Shown piece after piece: positions 10,691 through 30,560 of a DNA stretch of 64,000 bases; position 1 is the stretch's first letter; the number at the start of each line of letters is the position of its first letter. The notes beneath the pieces were generated by a model that made no database searches, was not told the DNA's origin, and saw only the letters and a list, made by a program, of their open reading frames with translations. Position numbers and translations under genes: made by a program. Source of the stretch: Trichuris trichiura (lineage: Eukaryota; Nematoda; Enoplea; Trichinellida; Trichuridae). The stretch covers positions 5,518,001 to 5,582,000 of the forward strand of contig JBAJFE010000014.1 of the NCBI GenBank assembly GCA_037903355.1, read 5' to 3'.

Positions 10691-11490
10691 TTCAGCGTTT
10701 GAAATTATACATTAAACTTTTAGTGTGAGAAAACCGTTTGGTCCCAAGTGCTGCGTTAAGAACATCTGATTCCAACGATTAGCCTTTCTCAGGAACTTTC
10801 AGGGAAAATGAAGAGAGTGAGCTCAAGTTTCTTCATCGAATAGGCACCAGAGGTAAAACGCGGGTTTATCAGCGTAACCCAGAAAGTAAAACCCAATCCA
10901 AACAATGGTTACGGAAGGGATCAGCATGGCCAATGGTGTCCACACAGACAGATCAAGGAAGATAGTTATGGTTTCCATTTTTTTGGAGCTCACGTTGACT
11001 AGTTCTGAATCATTTTCTGTAAGCAGGAAGAGTAGTCACTAGAAGCTGTTACACAGAGCGATCTACAGATGTTAAGGAGAATACTGGCCTGAAAATGCCC
11101 AGGAAAGTTGCATCACGGAGTCCTATTCCATCATGATAACGAACCAGCTCATTCTTCAAGGAAAGTGAAGTCGATTCCTAATGAACTTCATTAACTAATT
11201 AATGGACATCCGCCCTACATTCGCAGTATAGTTTCATTAGGCCTATTTTTCTTCCCAATACTAAAACAATACTTAAAAAGAACTGGTTTTGGGTTTACAG
11301 AAGAGGCGAAACAGGAACTTTCAATGAGGTGCAACAGACTGATTTCAGGATTTTAAAAGGAAGGATTGCGGCAGTGGAAACACTGCTTTCAGAAATGTTC
11401 AGAGCTTAGTGGAAGATATGCTGAAAAATGATTTTGACGGCAGTACAAATAAAGTTTTTATTTAGTTTCTCAATGAACTTTTCCAACATC
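10691..11490 (+). pseudogene. Old mariner transposase, C-terminal fragment
   Basis: After the younger mariner the old copy resumes. It reads VRKPFGPKCCVKN, then ESELKFLHRIGTRG at the position of the GDET motif, then NPESKTQSKQWL. Further on are an FHHDN-like stretch at about 11130-11160, KEN-like C-terminal sequence, and GTTTTTATTTAGTTTCTCAATGAACTTTTCC at the right end. The coding part is heavily degraded with many stops and no intact catalytic triad. It pairs with 9148-9401 as one element split by insertion at a TA site. Confidence 0.65.
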
Positions 11491-12845
11491 TCTCGTATTC
11501 GCGATTATAACTGCGTTTCCAAAGAAGAGCAGAACGAATAGTTGAAGCATATGCTCAATGAATATCTTGAATGGTCGCTGGGCTGGCTAGTCTACTTTTC
11601 GATATTTCAAGCGCCTTCTTGGCGGCTTATTGCCTATGAGAAAATGTTTGAACTGCTACGGACGACTGGCCTGAATGATTTGAAGCCTTTCACAAAACTC
11701 CGCAGTGTTTGGTGCTCGATATTTAGTTCGAATTTAAGTCCGCGACAGGCCACTTCAGTAAGGTTCTTCTTCTGATCGTGAGCCTGCAGCGTTCTTGGCA
11801 AAGTTATGGCAAGGCAGTTTTTATTGCGGCTCCTTTTACCCCGTGACCACAAACAACGGCTGTTCGCCACTCCACAATAGCCTAATGACATCGATGCATC
11901 GAAACGGTGCCGCATTTCAGCGCTAATCCGTTTATGAAAATCTTTTCTCCCTTAAGTCTAAGCCTAAAGTAAGGCTTCTTTTCAGCCAGAATCAGCGCGG
12001 GCAGTGCGATACCATATCGTAGGCAGACGTTCACTTCTAATTGCTTTGGTCCTGGGGAAGGAGGTAGCATGACTAAGGAGTTTATTGCTGAGAAGGAGGC
12101 AGAAAAGACGCAGTTACAGTAATATTAATACATCCATTCGTTTGTAAATCACCTTATTCAGTTGCTTGCAAAGGTTGCTGAAAAGGCTAAGAATAAGAGA
12201 TTAGGTTTGTAAAAAGATTGACTCATATCAGCTCAGACGCTATATACGTTATTTAGAAATAAGGTTTGCTAAGTACACTAGGCTATTAAATTTCTATTGA
12301 AAGGAAAGTGGGACCAAACTGCACGCTCAGCCAGCAGTATTTGGATACATTAGAGAGCATCATACTTCCGCGCTTCCACGTTTTATATGCTCAAAATTGT
12401 ACAGCTATGTTTTCTCAATAAGAAACTGCCTAACGTCTGGTATCATGATTTTACTGTGATTGTTAGCTCGCTGACTTATTGAATGGATTCCGTGAAGTTG
12501 CACAGCATAAACAAGATTCCTTGGAAGGAAAACCTTCATGAATACTGAAAAAAATAAAAATTCGTAGAGCAGTCTGGAAAATCATGTTTCTAGACCGGTA
12601 ATCTCGGATGAAAACTTAATTCCTAAGAAAGTTTGATCACTGAAAACTTCTTTAGTTTTACCATAGCAGAGCATGACTGCTTGTAAGAAAATTTATTCCA
12701 ACCATTAGTTCCAAAGAAAACTTAAAAAACAGGACTGATCTGCGTGCATGCTTGAACGGTTGTTCTACATAATGTTCAGGATTAGGAAGAATGATCGGAA
12801 GAGCATATAAACAAAGCAATAAAAACGGATAAGTGAAACACTTAC
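11491..12845. other. No recognisable exon or element
   Basis: This lies within or downstream of the GABA-B receptor gene on the minus strand. I looked for the next receptor exon (the lobe II part of the ligand-binding domain) and did not find it. Open frames at 11542-11775 and 11882-12070 show no family motif. Confidence 0.45.
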
Positions 12846-20930
<8,085 letters not shown>

Positions 20931-21026
20931 TTGCTTCCTGAAAAATCGATAGCAGCATAATGAACGTGAGGATATAAACAGTGCGTCAAATAGAGCACGC
21001 ATACCATAACGTATATGCTCCACCAA

Positions 21027-21700
21027 TGTTTTATAGAACGGGGATTAGAACATCTGTTCAACTAGTTCAATCATGAAGCATCCCTAATGGATGAAAGGTT
21101 GAAAGACTAGTAGCACTGACGAAATTTTGGGTACAGCGCTTTCAAATCACAATCCCCGTGACGCGCAGAATAAAGTAAAAGTGCATCAATTTGCTTTCAA
21201 CTAGGGACACAATATTGTTATACCATTTATTCAACGTATTTAGCAGCAGGCTACATTTTTTTATGAAAGCTGAAGCTCCACGCACGGATAATAGACCAGC
21301 TATTCCTGCAAAAATAAAAATATTCGGATGCTAAGATGTATTAGGAAATACCATTAATGATGGTGATAAGTGAAATAATTACCGGACTAAAGGCTTAACT
21401 AGCTCAGAGGAAAGAGAAACATCACGCTTTTTTGCAACCTTAAAGTTTCTCTAAAGTACTCAGTTAAATGGAACTGTGCAAACAATGAAGGTTTGTAGGA
21501 TTAACTTTCCGGTAACAGAAGCAGTAACATATCGCTTCTTTCATAATGAAATTTCGTTTGCAAATGAACTCAATAAGATAAGATTCGCTAAAATTCAATG
21601 CATGGTAATAAAACATTTCAAAAAATATGTTTCCAGTTTTAAGCTTTTATTCCAACAAACGCAATTCTTGAACACTGAATGCTTCTTAACGGGTATGAGG
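21027..21700. other. Upstream flank of the GABA-B receptor gene, nothing recognised
   Basis: This is the sequence 5' of exon 1 on the minus strand. The open frame continues upstream of the chosen ATG without a signal peptide, so the ATG at 20930 is preferred. No clear promoter or further 5' exon was identified. Confidence 0.4.
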
Positions 21701-22063
21701 GTTTTCACGACGGTGTTTTCTTACGGTTTTCTGTCTTGCCCGTTGTTGGTTTCTGAAATAACCAAGGTAAATGCCCTACCAACAGATGGACGAACAGTTA
21801 TTAAGGAAACATTCAGAAAAATCTTGCACTTTCGAAGCTTTCGGTGTCAAGCTTTTCCCACGGTCAGCGACGATTTTTAGGTTATGTTCATCATCGCTGA
21901 AAACAGGAAAATGGTGGTCGCGAAAGCTCTGAAAGTGTAGGATTGTTCTGAATTTTTCCTTAATAACTACTCATCCATCTGTTGGTAAGGCATTTGCTTT
22001 GGTTATTTCAGAAGCCAACAACGGGCAAGATAGAAAGCCGTAAGAAAACTCCATCATGAAAAC
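21701..22063. repeat. Second fold-back element of the 13.1-kb family
   Basis: The arms 21701-21847 and 21920-22063 are reverse complements at roughly 90% identity (for example CCAACAACGGGCAAGA and TCTTGCCCGTTGTTGG). The arm segment TGCCCTACCAACAGATGGACG, with AAGGAAACATTCAGAA after it, parallels TGCCGTACCAGCAAATGGATG and GAGAAAATACAGAAC in the 13091-13491 fold-back. The two are therefore diverged members of one family. No coding content is seen. Confidence 0.75.
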
Positions 22064-25000
22064 AAACGCAACTTTTACAATTATCTTTCTCCCATCTATC
22101 TTGACCGAGAAGACGAAAGCGTGAGCCAGTTAATCCATGATAAAAGATGGCAGGGGAGCTGTTAGCTTGAATGAGTAATGATCAACGTACTTCAGAAATT
22201 TCCTAAAAGTCCGTGGCCATCTTTTTAGTTCAATGCGACTTGATTAACGAGCCAGCAGGACTACGTAACGCTTATTCCCTTAACTTCTTTTTACCAGAAA
22301 CGGTAAGATGTCTACATACGGAGTGAGGATGTACTGCTGATATTTTGTAACCATAGGTAATGAGCAAATTTTTGTACGGTTTGCGAAACTTTTCCAAGCG
22401 CCGTGAATCTAATCCTCGACACTGCTGGTATATACGCAACTGCATTTAAAGTAAAGCCTTTCTTAAACTAGGTTTTGGTGAACAGAGACATTGCGCGTGT
22501 GTTCAACAAGTATGCATGCTGTTTGCAATTGTGCTATCCTGTAATTGTTTACAGTCTTATTAGGATGTGGCAGTGGCACTGACTCTGCCTCTTGTATTAC
22601 TCCAAATAGCCACGCGTCTAATCCACTGCTACACCCCATGGTTTAATGTATTACATGTCTCTCTGATAGAAGAGGTAGTGAAATCACATTAAACCTCACA
22701 AATAACTCAATGGGATTGGTGGCGTGAGTTTTAGGTTTTTCATTCCTCATAAGTAATAAAAGCCTTGGCCGCTTTTGAAACACACTTTTAAAGTATTTCC
22801 TTTTCCTTGCGCCTTGATCTAGAGGAGAATGCAAACTTTTGTCCATGTCTGCTTCTTGGAGGTACTCGACTGGCTTACCATCTTTTTTGTTTTCACGGTG
22901 GCGGAGTGATTGACAAAACACACCTGGGTTGCAGAAGTTTTTACCTTTGTTGTCAGTGATACAGTCATATCTAATGTCATTGAAGAGCAAGTTTTACATT
23001 GTTCTGAAACATTATAATCTTTTTAAAATGTATCGTGTTCTAAACACTGTGTATAGACGAGCGTACGAGAGTAACCTGATACCCATTCCTGTCTTAATGC
23101 GCTGTTGTGTGCCACAGCTTAGAATCGAAGGTTTCAATATTTCAGGTCTTAATTGCTCAACAAATCGTATTCTGTACATTAGTGCTATCCAAGGACGATA
23201 AAAACCAAGGGGCGCCACAGAGATGTGACAGGAGGACTTAGGGCACACTGGAAACTCCATTGGACCGACAAGATCCTGCTCTAAGCTCCAATAAAACGTC
23301 AGGCGTACTCTTGAGAAAGAGCGCCAATTCAATTCAGAAACATTGGCTGGAGGTAATTGAAAATGTGTTAATAGTGACACAATGGCTGCAAAGTACACTA
23401 GGCAGCTGGTGTAATGCATAATTCTACCCGACAGGGACTCTGAACGGCCGGCACAAGTCAATATATGAATTCTATTCTTCATGCAAACTCTGCCAGCCGT
23501 CAAGCTGAACTGAATGCCAACTTGAGCTGGAATGATTGAGCGGGATATTTGTCACGGCAAAGTCCCTGTATGGCCTATTCCTGTTTCGTGCAGGCAGGAA
23601 TGAGGAAAAGGGAGCATCTTTACTACAGCTGGCATAGTCTGAATGATTCCTGTTGGCCAGCGTTGTATGCGTCCAAACTGGTTGAATTCCTCGCTGGGCT
23701 TAGAAAATATCCCACCTCCTCTACGGAAATCTTATCTTGAAACTGACCTGGAGTTTCTCATAAGCTTCTCGAAAATAGAACTTAGCAGTTGCATTATTAA
23801 TACAACAAGTTGTTGTTAGTTTCTCGCAAGTGAATTAGCTGTCTTATGCGAAATTAACAGTAGCTGAATAGGCAGGGAGCAGCTCAGGTTGACGCGCGCG
23901 AACTAGCTACCGCTTGTCCACTGCTGTCTGACTGATGTTCATGCGTGTTTTTGCTGCGTGCAACGGCCTAGGGTTACCTCGCCTTCACCTCAACCTCAAT
24001 TCTCCTTACGGCGACCATAGAAGTTTCCACTGCTCCTCTGCGCTTCCGGATGTCCTGGTTGCCCTTCCCCAATGTACATGCCTTGCGTCGTTTGATCGCT
24101 GAGACGGTTTTAAACAGCTAAAGAGCAGAAAGTGCAGAAACGAGGGCCACTAGTTTCAGCTTGGTGGTTCACTGGCCCTTTGGCGCAGATTAACGCTGGA
24201 CAAACAATTATCAAACATCCAAGTTCCCGCTGAATCCTCAGACTTCCACCTCCTCCACCGGCGCCGGCCATTGACATTCAGTGAGCTCGAAAAATATCCC
24301 ACTAAGCCTTTGATCACCAGTGCGCATTATAGGGCAACGGTTCTCCCAGGGCCGCGAAAACTCGAGCAGATGAACCATGTTTGTAGCGAAACAAAAAATG
24401 CTTTGAAGATGAGACCTCATGGACGGCTTTCACAGAAGCTTGTTACTCGTTTTGTCACCAGTTTAGGATTTAGACTTGTTCAACATTCTAACGTCACGAG
24501 ATTTCGATCAGTTGAACCTTAAGAACCGTTTGGTATCAAGGCATATTCAGAATTCTGAGCTTGAGGAATATGAGGCATTTTGACGTTCCTGTCTATTCAA
24601 CATAGCGCTCCATTCGACGTTTCGAGAAGTTTGCGATTTCGACCGTTTAAAATGCCAAACCGTCCAAACTTCTGACTCATATCGCATTCAGAACGGTTCA
24701 GGAGTTGCTGACTCGAAGTTAAGGAATGTTCACGAACCGAAAGCAGGGAAGATCTGTTGCACGAAAACAACAAAAAACTGAAGTTGGGATAAAGACAAGG
24801 TAACCCTAAGCCATTGCGCATAGTAAAAAAGCACGGACGTCGGTCAAATAACGATACACAAGCGGCAGCTAACTCACGTGCGCCAACGCGATCTGTAAGC
24901 CAACATGGGCTGTGCGTCAAAGTGAGTTACGCCCTAATAGGCATACTGCGTTGAATTAATGAGGAGTGCAACAAATGTAACAAAAAATATAAAAATGGAA

Positions 25001-25134
25001 CAAATAAAATAGCAATAGAATCAAAAAAAGTTTGGATGGGCCACAGTGAAATTCATTATGTTAAATTTTTGGATGAATTCAACAAACTGAGGTTTTGAAG
25101 GCAACCGACGGATACCAAAACGTCAAAATGAGTT
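22064..25134. other. No gene recognised
   Basis: Several open frames exist (for example minus 22643-22990 and 23012-23503), but none shows a family motif or convincing splice structure. ACGGTTCTCCCAGGGCCGCG at about 24338 resembles a hAT-type end, but no partner end was found. Confidence 0.45.
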
Positions 25135-25142
25135 GTTTAGAA

Positions 25143-25630
25143 CAGCCATTCTTAACCTTTTTTGCGCAAGCTCCCTTGGAAGGTGTTCTTAGGTGCCGAG
25201 CCCCCCTCTTCCTATTGGTCAATTAAGCTTTGTGTTCTTTGTATAGCAGCCAATCAGCTTCTAACGCCAAGATCCTAGGATCAAGTTAACGCGCTGATAC
25301 AATACGAATATATAGTCGTCAAATCATTTACTGATGAACGCGAAGAAACTAAGCATTTCGTAAAGTGAAAGATCCTCAGAAAAGCTAGATTTTCCGAGGC
25401 TAGATTTCAAATTTTCCGTGTAGAAAAAATGTGATTCCAAAAGCAGATATGTATAGAGGATTGGCATAAATTCTCACCGTCCCGGTCTACCTAACTACCC
25501 TTGTCTCGATAAGGCCTCTCGGCCCCCTTGATGGCCTCCGGGCCCCCCTTCTGAAAAATTTTCGATTTCGGCCCCCCTGACACCCTCTCGCCCCCCCTGG
25601 GGGCCCCAGGCCCCCCGTTGAGAATGGCTC
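25143..25630. mobile_element. hAT-type non-autonomous element (488 bp) with 8-bp TSD
   Basis: A perfect 8-bp duplication GTTTAGAA flanks the element (25135-25142, 25631-25638). The ends CAGCCATTCTTAACC and GTTGAGAATGGCTC are inverted matches. The interior has two halves of contrasting composition: an ordinary left half, and a right end very rich in C runs (CCCCCCTGACACCC, CCCCCCCTGGGGGCCCC). No transposase was seen. The C-rich open frames here are composition artefacts. Confidence 0.85.
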
Positions 25631-25638
25631 GTTTAGAA

Positions 25639-26880
25639 CTTCAGATCTTAAAATACACGCTTTACAACGGTTAATTGATTCAGCTGCTGCGTTGCTTCTC
25701 GTTACTTCCACTTACCCTGTACAGCTGATGAGAGGAACCCAAAGTTCCCGAGTAAAAATTTGACTATCAGCGGGTTCCAGCGTGCAGAAACTTTACCATG
25801 AAAATGTACGCATGTGTTACCAAATGCTAAATATTCAATTTACTGCATTAAATTGAGGAAATATGACTCGTACCTAAGCCTTAATCCTGCAAGTTAGAAA
25901 AAAACCAGAGTTAAAGCGTATCAAGTTCGGCGTGTTCATTCAAATTGGCATTCGTGAACGTTCCTTTCAAATAACATAAGATAGACGTACCTGCTCTGAC
26001 ATTTAAGTTTCAGAGGAAGTAATTCTGACTCATAAGAAATCGAATTTGATGGGTTCAGCTGTGACAGACTCCAAAAGAAGTGTAGGCAGTATGGTCAAGA
26101 GTTTTTGAGACACGATTTCATTCCACCACCTGTGGACGGACATTTACAGGGGTCTTAATCTGCGAGAAAACACTAACTAGCCAATGAAACTGTCGAGGTT
26201 AGCGAATCACCTACGGCGATTGTGTCCGGACAAGGTGAAGAGTATTGTTTCGTACTTTCTGTCACTTCGTAAAATGTTGATCGAGAAGCCAAAGCTCCAT
26301 GACATGCTTCCCTAGACGTCTGAGGTGGAAGACAAAGATAGACTGCTTGCGTCACGTAACCTTTCTTAATTCTCAGACAAAGGAAAATACGTATTATTGA
26401 TGAGCAACTGCTGCTTTCGTCGTAATAGAGGTCTTGAATAGCGCGCTGCATGCATAAACCAGCCGCTGATATAGATAAAACGATTCCCTTAAGCAAAGAC
26501 ACTGTATAACGCCGGATTGATATGGCCAAATAGCGAAGACGCGTTGTGTTCTTGAAAACAACGCAGTTCTCGTTAGAGCTGGCTGAGTTAGTTTTACCCA
26601 GAAGCAAGGCTTTGCTGCTAGCGCAGAACTATAATGCATGAACATATGGTATAAGAGTTCTTGTTTGCCAGAGAGCCAAAAACGGGCGTGAAGGAGACTC
26701 GAAATTCCCTGTTTCGAAAGAACTTTTTTCCAGAAAAAAATAGCCCTTAAAAACATAATATCCACTGCAGTCGATAGAGCACTGGCGGAGACAGTATGTT
26801 AGTGTGGGTTCATCTCCAACATGATGCAGATGGTATGAGATGTCCTAGCAAGACACTACTTAATCCATAAAAAAGAGGGG
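25639..26880. other. No gene recognised
   Basis: The minus frames 26173-26607 and 26394-26765 overlap and show no motif. No terminal repeats were seen. The region is bounded by the hAT MITE on the left and the MULE terminal repeats on the right. Confidence 0.45.
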
Positions 26881-27066
26881 ACGTTCACTTCCCGTACGGT
26901 CATTTGCCGAACGGTCATTAGCCTGATGGACGTTTACCGGATGGATCATTTGCCGAAATGGCCAGTTGCTGAATGATCATTAGCCTGAACGGACGTCTGA
27001 CGGACGTTCATTTATCCGAATGGTCATTTGCTGGAAACTCATTTCCTGAATGGACATTTGCCTCAA
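26881..27066. repeat. Degenerate tandem array at MULE left end
   Basis: There are about a dozen copies of a 13-15 bp unit close to GGTCATTTGCCGAA, with repeated variants such as GGACGTTTACCGGA and GAATGATCATTAGCC. It is followed by two longer direct repeats about 122 bp apart (27062-27110 and 27184-27240), both reading CTCAAA..TTTAGGRTCAGAA and then a TATATATACGT motif. Confidence 0.8.
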
Positions 27067-27300
27067 ATGCTAGTTTAGGGTCAGAACGTGCATATATATA
27101 CGTGTGGCTTGCTGAGGATAATTATTTGCTGGTTCTCGGAAATGCAATTTCCTGGAAAATGTAATTCCAGGAATCAGCAATTTGCCTCAAACGATCGTTT
27201 AGGATCAGAATGTGCTTATATATATACGTATGGCTTGGTAAGAGTAACCATTGCTGTTGTAGCTGACTGGCAGAAGTTCATTGCTGTTTTTTGTTTGAAT

Positions 27301-27663
27301 ATGGATGAAATCTGTGACACTGTTCGTTCTGCGAGAGGTGGTGATAAGTTAATTGCACGAGGATACTTGTTCGTGAAAGATAGATACTCCGGAGATGGTT
27401 ACTACTGGTTATGAGAGCGCAGAGAAACATTTTACTGTAGTGGTCGGGCAGTTAGTAAGAGGCTTTCAGATGGACAGCGCCTGCTTGTTACATTTGCGGA
27501 CAATAACCACATGCCAAATCCAAGTAGGGCAGGTGTCTTGAAAGTTATTGAAGAAATTAAGACTGTGGCGCGAAATGGAAGGGATTTGTCATGCCAAATA
27601 ATTCAGTCACGCACAACTTCTTGTTCATTGGATGTGGCCGCTTCTTTGCCATCCATCGTCGGT
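27301..27663 (+). pseudogene. FLYWCH zinc-finger domain of MULE transposase
   Basis: The frame opens MDEICDTVRSARGGDKLIAR and continues GYLFVKDRYSGDGYYWL-stop-ERRETFYCSGRAV and DNNHMPNPSRAGVLKVIEEI. This matches the FLYWCH pattern: G-Y-x-F, Y-W-x-C, C-x-G-R-A, then a late N-H. A TGA at 27412-27414 replaces what should be the conserved Cys codon after YWL. Such domains bind DNA at the N-terminus of Mutator/Phantom-type transposases. The frame is lost after about 27663. Confidence 0.75.
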
Positions 27664-28044
27664 TGCGTTGGGGCAAATGGTGAAAAGAGATCGACGAGCT
27701 CAACGACCACTGGAACCAACAATACTGGCAGACGTTGACGTTCTGTGCCAAATAACAAGTCCGGCATCGGGTAATTAAGTGTCAGCGGGTAGGATTCCGC
27801 AGCTGTTGTTCATCGTGTGACTAGGTGTTTTCCCTTCTAAAGCTGGGTGCCCTCCTGTTGTTGTTATGATCATCACCGGGTTTACCTTGAGAGAATATAA
27901 GAGCCAAGACAAGCTAAGGCGATCGGTGAGTAGTTCGTGGTACTGAACAAGTTGTCGATCGTTGTCATTGCGATATCGTTGTTGAGTAAATCGTTGCGAA
28001 ACAGCGCTGAAAAACACGTTCCTGCGCAGTTGCGAAGCACGCTG

Positions 28045-28701
28045 GATTGACGGCCATTCACGATTAAAGATAGATGCATTCCCGAAGGAAGTCTAGTCAT
28101 TTTTGCACCTGCAGGCAATCTTCGGAAGTTAGCAAATGCCTCCTATTGGGTAATGGACGGCACCTTCAAGACAGTACCGACTATCTTTTATCAGCCGCAC
28201 ACGATGCATGCTCCTGTCGACCAAGACAAGCAGAGGACGTTTCCACTCGTTTACGCAATAATGACTGGAAAACGAGAGGCACTTTACAAGCGATTGTTTG
28301 AAGATCTCTCTGATTCTGCATTAGAAAATGGATTCCAACTGTCACCGTCAATCATAATGACAGACTTAGAGCTGGCCGTCATCAACGCTTGTAAAAGCAC
28401 TTTTGAAGGCGTTGAAAACTCAGTTTGTTACTTCCATTTTTCACAGTGTATTTGGCGGAAAGTTCAGTCGTATGGATTATCTGCACAATACATGTTTGTC
28501 ATGTTCAGTGGACATCGACCCACTCAGTGGGTCGTTGGCATAGCAGAACACACCAGCTCATTTGCGGGAGCGACTACGATTGCTGCGTCCATTAATGCTT
28601 TGGACGCTGTACTTTGGATCAACTCTTCCTGGAACATGGTTCACTCAGAGGCAATACGGAAATGCTTCAGGAGCTGGATTCGTCAGAGACGAAGAGGATG
28701 A
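28045..28701 (+). pseudogene. MULE transposase core fused in frame to Tigger C-terminus
   Basis: The MULE part reads EGSLVIFAPAGNLRKLANAS, then WVMDGTFKTVPTIFYQ (first catalytic Asp), FPLVYAIMTGKREALYKRLF, SIIMTDLELAVINA (second Asp) and VCYFHFSQCIWRKVQ. This is the order and spacing of the MULE transposase domain. At about residue 127 of the frame starting at 28153 the sequence switches, without a stop, to VVGIAEHTSSFAGATTIAAS. That piece is found at 51743-51800 within a Tigger-like transposase as IVGIAEYTSSFAGATTIAAS. The MULE catalytic Glu region is lost. The chimera is a by-product of insertion or recombination, not a known functional protein. Confidence 0.8.
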
Positions 28702-29524
28702 TGTCGGGTTCCGACCTGATAGTCCGACTCCTGAAGCAGAGATTGAAGGAGTAAACTTCGAAGATTTCGTTGCAATGGATGATGAGTTGGCCACTTCTAC
28801 CGAACCCGACCCACAAGCAATCTTTCAATCTATACTAGCCGAAACGGAAATGAGTGTAGAAACAAATAGCCCAGAGAAGACGACGTAGAGGAGAAAAGTA
28901 AAAATGAGACGGAAATGATACAAAAGCTGAGGGAAGAGGACGCCAGGCGCATGTTAGCGCAGCTGAAGTGTTTTGCTGCTGAAAAATGCTCAAAGATGCT
29001 GAGCTGGGTAGTTATCGTGGAGGCCGTCTTTGGTGCTTATGCTTGCAGTAAGAAGAAGCACCAGACTAGAATTGACACCTTTTTCAGCAAGCATTGTAGT
29101 GCAAAGGTTTTATTACGGAATAGTTCCCGTTTTAATGCTTGTAAACTCCGGAGCTTTCGGGTCCCGGTCGACCTGAAAGCTCCGGAGTTTACAAGCAATT
29201 CTTTAATGCCTTACAAGCATTAAAACGGGAACTATTCCGTAATAAAACCTTTGCATTATGAAAACATACGCTCCCGTACCAAGAAACCACATTTTCAAGC
29301 ATTGTAGCTCCTAAAAAGCTTATGCATGATTTTACAGTGTTACTTTTATGCACCTCACCGTTTAATAGACCTCCAATTGATGCTCTGAAATAGAATAAAA
29401 CGCATACAGATGCTAATCTGTTCAGCCGAGCCAGTTACACCCACGGTTCCAATATGTTGACCACCTCCTATGTTGACCAGTTTTCTCCGGTCCCTTGGGT
29501 GATCAACTTATGGAGGTTTTACTG
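28530..29524 (+). mobile_element. 5'-truncated Tigger-like element
   Basis: It matches the full element at 50164-52512 from its transposase codon for VGIAE to the 3' terminal repeat (GATCAACTTATGGAGGTTTT, ACTG, then TA at 29525-29526). The coding remnant runs through NALDAVLWINSSWN, ATSTEPDPQAIFQSILAE and KKKHQTRIDTFFSKHCS in shifted frames. It keeps CAA (Gln) where the 52-kb copy has a stop, so the two copies decayed independently. A 196-bp PLE insertion interrupts it at 29100. Confidence 0.85.
29100..29295. mobile_element. Miniature Penelope-derived fold-back insertion (196 bp)
   Basis: A perfect 12-bp duplication CAAGCATTGTAG (29088-29099, 29296-29307) brackets it. The uninterrupted homologue at about 52277-52296 (CAAGCAGTGTAG) has one copy, which proves the insertion. 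The insert starts GCAAAGGTTTTATTACGG, has a palindrome around ACTCCGGAGCTTTCGGGTC, repeats the first part inverted, and ends with the PLE terminus complement ATGAAAACATACG, CCGTACCAAGAAACC. It carries the stem II/stem III part of the hammerhead-like motif in inverted halves but not CTGATGA, and has no ORF. Confidence 0.9.
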
Positions 29525-29526
29525 TA

Positions 29527-30558
29527 CTACAACCCCCCTCCCGCTGTTACACACGCGGATGCGCTAGCTGTAAAGCGGTGCCCAGGTACACAAGTTTCAT
29601 GGGCTTTTGAAAAAATACTGGAATTTTTAACAGATCGAGACCTTTCACTGTACGAAAATTTAAAAAGTGGTCAATGCGACGTTTCATACATGGCTGATTT
29701 TCCCTAAAGTTCAATTAAATGAAACAGCTCGTGCAAACTGACGATCCCGGCCAAATTTAAATGAAAACCGTTTTGTGCGCATTTATTATTCAGAAGTCGC
29801 AACCGTTAAGCAGGATTCTCCACGTCGAGAGTTTTATCATTCAATTTCTAAATTTTTATGAATTGAAAAAAATCAACAGTTTAAATGGGAACGTCGAAGC
29901 GTTTTGTGAACACTTAAACATGCGGCCTTCCTCTTTGAAGATGATGTTGGCATTGAAATTCAGAGACAGGCAGCAAATCCATTTGCAACTGCGGGCGACG
30001 CGGAACTAAGTTTGCAAGAACGAAGATCTGGAATACTAGGCGAATGACTATCCAAAGACTGGCTTCAAGCAGAGGTACCAGGCATTCTAAGTGCTGCAAA
30101 AAGTTGCATTTCTGTACCTTAGATTGGTGATTCTCATGGCGGGGCAAATGCCCCGCCGGGGGGACTTTTTGAAGTCTGGGGGGGGGCCAAAACGCCAAGG
30201 GATTCCTTCGAGGATTCATCTGAGCTGTGAGGGGCACATGCCCCACCTGTCTCGTCGTGTTAAGGTGCACCGGAAGGTGTGGTCCGAGGGTTAGATATTG
30301 TGCGTGCTGGTTAAGATAAACTTGCACGCTATGCGTGATGCCGGCTACCTTCACTCTACCACATGAACCAACTACTGCTCGTGAAAATAGCCAATCAGAA
30401 CACACGACGGAAGGGATCGCAGGTTTAACACCGTAATCTTCCCGGCGTAGGGTTGAGTAAGGGAAGCTTTCTGCTGAGAAGCAGTGAACGCAGAGCACAT
30501 GATTCACATCAGAGAATAGTTGCCCAAGTCATCAAAATGCGCCATAGTTTTTGCGATA
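29527..30558. other. Unassigned interior of MULE region; possible hAT end
   Basis: Frames 29495-29707 and 29761-30009 are short and unrecognised. At 30127 GGTGATTCTCATGGCGGGG resembles a hAT end, and GCTGAGAAGCAGTG at about 30470-30483 could be its partner, giving an element of about 360 bp. No matching target duplication was seen, so I leave it as a suggestion. Confidence 0.35.
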
Positions 30559-30560
30559 TA

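Noticed and set aside
22880..22990. Possible exon on minus strand (QCKTCSSMTLDMTV or NKGKNFCNPG) between a TTTCAG and a GT
   Set aside because: Two competing frames, short, and no family recognised.
23012..23503. 163-codon minus-strand frame with hydrophobic stretch
   Set aside because: No motif, no splice support, and overlapping plus-strand frames of similar quality. Considered as a missing GPCR exon and not supported.
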